From: Propionibacteriaceae bacterium
GTDB lineage: Bacteria > Actinomycetota > Actinomycetes > Propionibacteriales > Propionibacteriaceae
DNA length: 25,710 nt
Assembly (NCBI GenBank): GCA_030528545.1
Contig: JAUMYR010000015.1
Location: 9,340-35,049, forward strand
Direction: 5' to 3'
Shown in pieces: positions 23,420-25,710 of this stretch. The position numbers were made by a program, and so were the translations under genes. The notes under the pieces are model-generated. The model was not told where the DNA came from. It made no database searches and saw only the letters and a program-made list of their open reading frames with translations. Numbering within the stretch: position 1 is the first letter of the stretch; the number at the start of each line of letters is the position of its first letter.

Positions 23420-24246
23420 GTTACGGCCTGGTGGACCGCACCATGATCGGCGCGATGACGGCGATCATGCGCAGGTCCATGAGTATGCCCGCGCAGCGGG
23501 ACTACTACCGGCAGTTCCGCGCCGAGGTGAGCGGGGTCGAGCTGGCCGCCCCGAAGGTGATGCGGCTCAAGCTGTCGGCGCCGGAGTTCGCGTCCTATCG
23601 CCCCCTCGGACCGGACGAATATTTCGGCTTGTACATCCCGAGACCCGGGGTCGAGCTGAAGCTGCCCCCGGGCGAGCGGCTGAACCCGCGCGCCGAGCTG
23701 GCCAAGATGCCAGCCGAGACCCGCCCCGACCTGCGCTGGTACACCCTTCGCCGCCTGCTGCCGGAACGCTCCGAGGTCTGGGTGGACATCGTGCGTCACG
23801 AGTCTGGGCCCGGCGGTGCGTTCCTGTCGCGGGTGGCCGTGGGTGATGTGGTCGGGTTCCGTGAGGGCACCGGCTCCTACCCCGGCCCGGGCGGGCTCCA
23901 GCTGCTCGCCGGGGACGAGACCGCCGTGCCCGCGATCAGCGCCATCGCCGAGTCCCTGCCGAACGGGGAGGGGATCACCTGCGTGATCGAACTGCCATCC
24001 CCGGACTATGCCGCACCCTTCGCCGCCCCGTTTCAGGTGCAGTGGGTTTACCGGGGCGACGCCACCCCCGGCAGCGCCCTCCTGGAGCGGCTGTCCGACG
24101 GCTCCCACCCGAGGTTCGACTATGCCTGGGTCTGCGGCGAACAGAACACCGCCAAGGAGGCCCGCCGCCTGCTCGTCTCACGCGGCACGGACAAACGCCA
24201 GGTCCTGTTCTCCGGGTACTGGCGACTCGGGCATCCTCGCCCCTAG
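23416..24246 (+). CDS. Siderophore-interacting protein (SIP/ViuB-family ferric-siderophore reductase)
   Basis: 276 residues from ATG 23416. The FAD-binding beta-barrel carries RWYTLR (107-112) and HESGPGGAFL (128-137). The NAD(P)H half carries GDETAVPAI (166-174), WVCGE (238-242) and the family C-terminal SGYWRLG (266-272). These enzymes reduce Fe(III) held by a siderophore so that iron is released in the cytoplasm. It is placed directly after the IrtAB-like pair and corresponds functionally to the domain fused to IrtA in mycobacteria. Last gene of the operon. Confidence 0.92.
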   Translation: MSYGLVDRTMIGAMTAIMRRSMSMPAQRDYYRQFRAEVSGVELAAPKVMRLKLSAPEFASYRPLGPDEYFGLYIPRPGVELKLPPGERLNPRAELAKMPAETRPDLRWYTLRRLLPERSEVWVDIVRHESGPGGAFLSRVAVGDVVGFREGTGSYPGPGGLQLLAGDETAVPAISAIAESLPNGEGITCVIELPSPDYAAPFAAPFQVQWVYRGDATPGSALLERLSDGSHPRFDYAWVCGEQNTAKEARRLLVSRGTDKRQVLFSGYWRLGHPRP

Positions 24247-24258
24247 CCGACTCCTGGA

Positions 24259-24285
24259 GGCCGGGCGCAGGACAGGCGCCCGGCC
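24259..24285 (+). terminator. Hairpin terminator after the siderophore reductase gene
   Basis: GGCCGGGCGC and GCGCCCGGCC form a perfect 10-bp stem around a 7-base loop, 13 bases after the stop. No T run follows, so termination would be by the GC-rich stem alone or assisted by Rho. Confidence 0.6.
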
Positions 24286-24316
24286 CCCGAGCCGCGCCAC
24301 GTTGCCCCGCGTCCCG

Positions 24317-24337
24317 TTGTCACTGGGACGGGTTCGC
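24317..24337 (+). repeat. 21-base direct repeat, left copy
   Basis: The 21 bases beginning TTGTCACTGG and ending GGGTTCGC are repeated exactly at 25651-25671. This copy follows the iron operon terminator and is 5 bases before the toxin gene stop. With CGTCCC just before it, it can form a 6-bp hairpin CGTCCC/GGGACG (24310-24330). Confidence 0.85.
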
Positions 24338-24341
24338 ACCG

Positions 24342-24602
24342 TTATCGATGGTAGACCTCGCGACGGTGGCCGACTAGCACCACCGTCACCGTCAGTTCAG
24401 CGTCCAAGATGTCATAGATGACGCGATAATCGCCCACTCGGATGCGCCAAGCAGTTTGCTCGCCTACGAGTTTCTTGGCCCCATGCGGACGCGGGTCCTC
24501 GGCTAGGCCTTCGATCGCGTCGAGGATGCGATCACGCGCCGGGCGCGGGAGCTTCTTGATCTGCCGCACTGCCGCAGTGGTGAAGCTGACGTCGTAGCTC
24601 AC
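24342..24602 (-). CDS. RelE/ParE-family toxin
   Basis: 86 residues. 'YDVSFTTAAVRQIKKLPRPARDRILDAIEGLAEDP' then 'GAKKLVGEQTAWRIRVGDYRVIYDILDAELTVTVVLVGHRREVY' is the standard RelE-type sequence, with the Arg-rich catalytic strand WRIRVGDYRVIY and C-terminal HR.EVY. These toxins cleave mRNA on the ribosome. It is translated with the antitoxin upstream through a 4-base overlap. Confidence 0.93.
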   Translation of the reverse strand: MSYDVSFTTAAVRQIKKLPRPARDRILDAIEGLAEDPRPHGAKKLVGEQTAWRIRVGDYRVIYDILDAELTVTVVLVGHRREVYHR

Positions 24603-24862
24603 GAACCCAGCTCAGACCGGAGTTGATCAAGGCTCATGCGCTGCCCATCGTCGGACGCGATAGCGGCGCGATAGGCTGCGACATCCTCAATCATCTCGAA
24701 CTCTTCAAGAGCCTCTAGATCGGCGACGCCAATCACGACGGCAGCGAGTTTCCCGTTGCGCGTGACGCCGATGCGTTCCCCGGCATACATCGCCCGCCCG
24801 AGCACGTCTGAGAGTTGGCTACGCAACTCACGGGTCGATACCTCAAGGGTCACTGTTTCCAT
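24599..24862 (-). CDS. Phd/YefM-family antitoxin
   Basis: 87 residues. 'VTLEVSTRELRSQLSDVLGRAMYAGERIGVTRNGKLAAVVIGVADLEALEEFE' is the Phd/YefM DNA-binding fold, with an acidic disordered C-terminal part that neutralises the toxin. The order antitoxin then toxin is the usual one. The start codon is 6 bases after a TAGTAT -10 element, so the message is probably leaderless. Autoregulation by the antitoxin is expected. Confidence 0.92.
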   Translation of the reverse strand: METVTLEVSTRELRSQLSDVLGRAMYAGERIGVTRNGKLAAVVIGVADLEALEEFEMIEDVAAYRAAIASDDGQRMSLDQLRSELGS

Positions 24863-24868
24863 GCGTAC

Positions 24869-24899
24869 ATACTAGCACGACATCGCCATGTGTACACAA
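24869..24899 (-). promoter_or_regulatory. Promoter and palindromic operator of the toxin-antitoxin pair
   Basis: On the minus strand TTGTGT (24899-24894), 19 bases, then TAGTAT (24874-24869) lie just before the antitoxin ATG. The 10-bp palindrome TGTGTACACA (24889-24898) covers the -35 and is a likely Phd-type binding site. The 19-base spacing is longer than ideal. Confidence 0.5.
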
Positions 24900-25043
24900 T
24901 AGACGCCTGCCCCAGACGACCGGCTTTGATATGCCCGCAGGAGTGCCGCGACATCTCCTCGTTGTCGCAGACCGGGCTGCACTGACCCGCGTCCTTGCCT
25001 AAGGAGCGCTCAACATCACCGCTAAGCCCTGTCGGCTAGGAGG

Positions 25044-25313
25044 TCAGGCGTCGTCACGGGCTTCGGAGCGCAATTCGTCGGGCTCGAAGCCCAGGTCTCG
25101 CGCGACATCGTCGATAAGCCTGGTTTCCCCGGCGCCTCGGCGGATGGCCTCGGCCCGTGCGACCACCGTGTAGACCCACTCCAACTCGTCGAGGTGATTC
25201 GACACCGCCTCTCGCACATAGAACGCGGCAGGACGACCCGTGGACTTACTCAGCGCGTCAAGACGCCCCTTGATGTCGTCGGGTAGCTGGATACTCATCG
25301 CGGTTGTAGACAT
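25044..25313 (-). CDS. Ribbon-helix-helix (RelB/CopG-like) antitoxin, no toxin partner
   Basis: 89 residues from ATG 25313. A start at 25298, giving MSIQLPDD, is also possible. 'MSIQLPDDIKGRLDALSKSTGRPAAFYVREAVSNHLDELEW' is a ribbon-helix-helix DNA-binding domain, followed by an antitoxin-like tail 'RRGAGETRLIDDVARDLGFEPDELRSEARDDA'. RelB-type genes are normally followed within a few bases by a RelE toxin. Here no open frame of toxin size follows before the next cassette at 24862, so it appears orphaned. Confidence 0.75.
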   Translation of the reverse strand: MSTTAMSIQLPDDIKGRLDALSKSTGRPAAFYVREAVSNHLDELEWVYTVVARAEAIRRGAGETRLIDDVARDLGFEPDELRSEARDDA

Positions 25314-25650
25314 GTAAACAGGCACTTCCCGGTCGAAAATGGGTGCAGGGTCTGGACTGGGAAGCCCTGCCATTGCGGTGATGCAGGTGTTCAACGACCC
25401 ACCTCACCGGCGGCAAGACTTGGGTCCGAGACTGCCTCAACGATCCTGGCGCGTCCGTCGGTCACCCCCGGGCCCAACGGCTTTCGCCCCTCCTCGGTTC
25501 TCTTTCGTGGAGAGCCGCTTGGTCCGGTTCGGATAGCTGCTGAACTGGGCGCTACCCGCGTCTGATGGCGGCCGGCTCAGTCTTTCGCCCTGGGTTGAGC
25601 GGGAAACGCCGAGCCGAGCTGGCCTCAGGACCTCTTCCCAGGAAAACCCT
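25314..25650. other. Intergenic stretch without a recognisable gene
   Basis: Short open frames exist on both strands, but none resembles a known protein or has a convincing ribosome-binding site. The composition is GC-rich with mixed codon periodicity, which could be decayed coding or mobile-element sequence. I see no tRNA or terminator. It likely contains the promoter of the ribbon-helix-helix gene near 25314-25350. Confidence 0.4.
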
Positions 25651-25671
25651 TTGTCACTGGGACGGGTTCGC
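25651..25671 (+). repeat. 21-base direct repeat, right copy
   Basis: Exact second copy of the 21 bases at 24317-24337, in the same orientation, 1334 bases downstream. The two bracket the toxin-antitoxin pair and the orphan antitoxin. The flanking bases differ between copies, so the shared unit is short: an insertion-element end, an att-like core, or a dispersed repeat are the options. Confidence 0.85.
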
Positions 25672-25710
25672 CGCGGGCTTCAGTTTGAGAGCAGCGGCCG
25701 CCTGGAGGAG

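Noticed and set aside
24310..24345. tRNA fragment suggested by the GGTTCG in the repeat
   Set aside because: No acceptor stem, anticodon arm or complete T-arm can be folded around either copy.
24849..24953. Small minus-strand frame (about 34 codons) with GAGGAG before its ATG, running through the antitoxin promoter
   Set aside because: It overlaps the promoter and start of the antitoxin gene, has no recognisable sequence, and is likely chance.

Overview
The window is high-GC DNA with short spacers, many 4- or 8-base gene overlaps, frequent GTG starts and several lipoproteins. It carries a zinc-type and an iron-type regulatory box of actinobacterial form and a system II (Ccs) cytochrome c maturation set. 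This fits a Gram-positive actinobacterium. A facultatively anaerobic member of the Propionibacteriaceae is my inference from the gene mix, not proven by any marker. No rRNA, tRNA, CRISPR array, prophage or intact transposase is visible.

Layout: (1) 1-113 is the 3' end of an M13-family metallopeptidase, followed by an unknown lipoprotein (213-797). (2) 804-3297, minus strand, is a MetQ-MetN-MetI importer operon. Its roughly 190-base leader encodes a 15-residue peptide with 4 Cys and 4 Met codons, embedded in mutually exclusive hairpins, and looks like a translation-coupled attenuator. (3) 3670-9296, plus strand, is a nitrite-ammonification operon: nrfH, nrfA, a membrane-anchored TPR protein, resB, ccsA and a thioredoxin-like resA. 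nrfH has an in-frame TGA where the family has Trp. (4) 9382-15485 is a LacI regulator with a promoter-overlapping operator, an ADP-ribosylglycohydrolase-fold enzyme, and a sugar-type ABC importer (binding lipoprotein plus two permeases, no ATPase). (5) 15613-16875 is an AztD-like zinc-binding beta-propeller lipoprotein that appears leaderless, with a Zur-type box over its -10 element. A strong terminator follows. (6) 17077-24246 is a six-gene operon behind a DtxR/IdeR-type iron box: an MptD-like ECF S component, EcfT, a fused double-ATPase EcfA, an IrtA/IrtB-like ABC pair and a siderophore-interacting flavin reductase. (7) 24342-25710 is a small accessory patch: a RelE/Phd-type toxin-antitoxin pair, an orphan ribbon-helix-helix antitoxin, and two copies of a 21-base direct repeat flanking them.

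How the parts work together: region 3 builds a quinol-linked respiratory nitrite reductase together with the heme-attachment machinery it needs. Region 6 would supply iron (import, then reductive release from the chelator), useful for a multiheme cytochrome producer. Region 5 handles zinc. Region 4 looks like a substrate-inducible import-and-hydrolysis pathway for an unidentified glycoside or ribosyl compound. Region 2 imports Met or related sulfur compounds and seems to be controlled by charged Cys/Met tRNA supply. The least described items are the Cys/Met leader attenuator, the interrupted nrfH, and the ECF + IrtAB-like + reductase operon.
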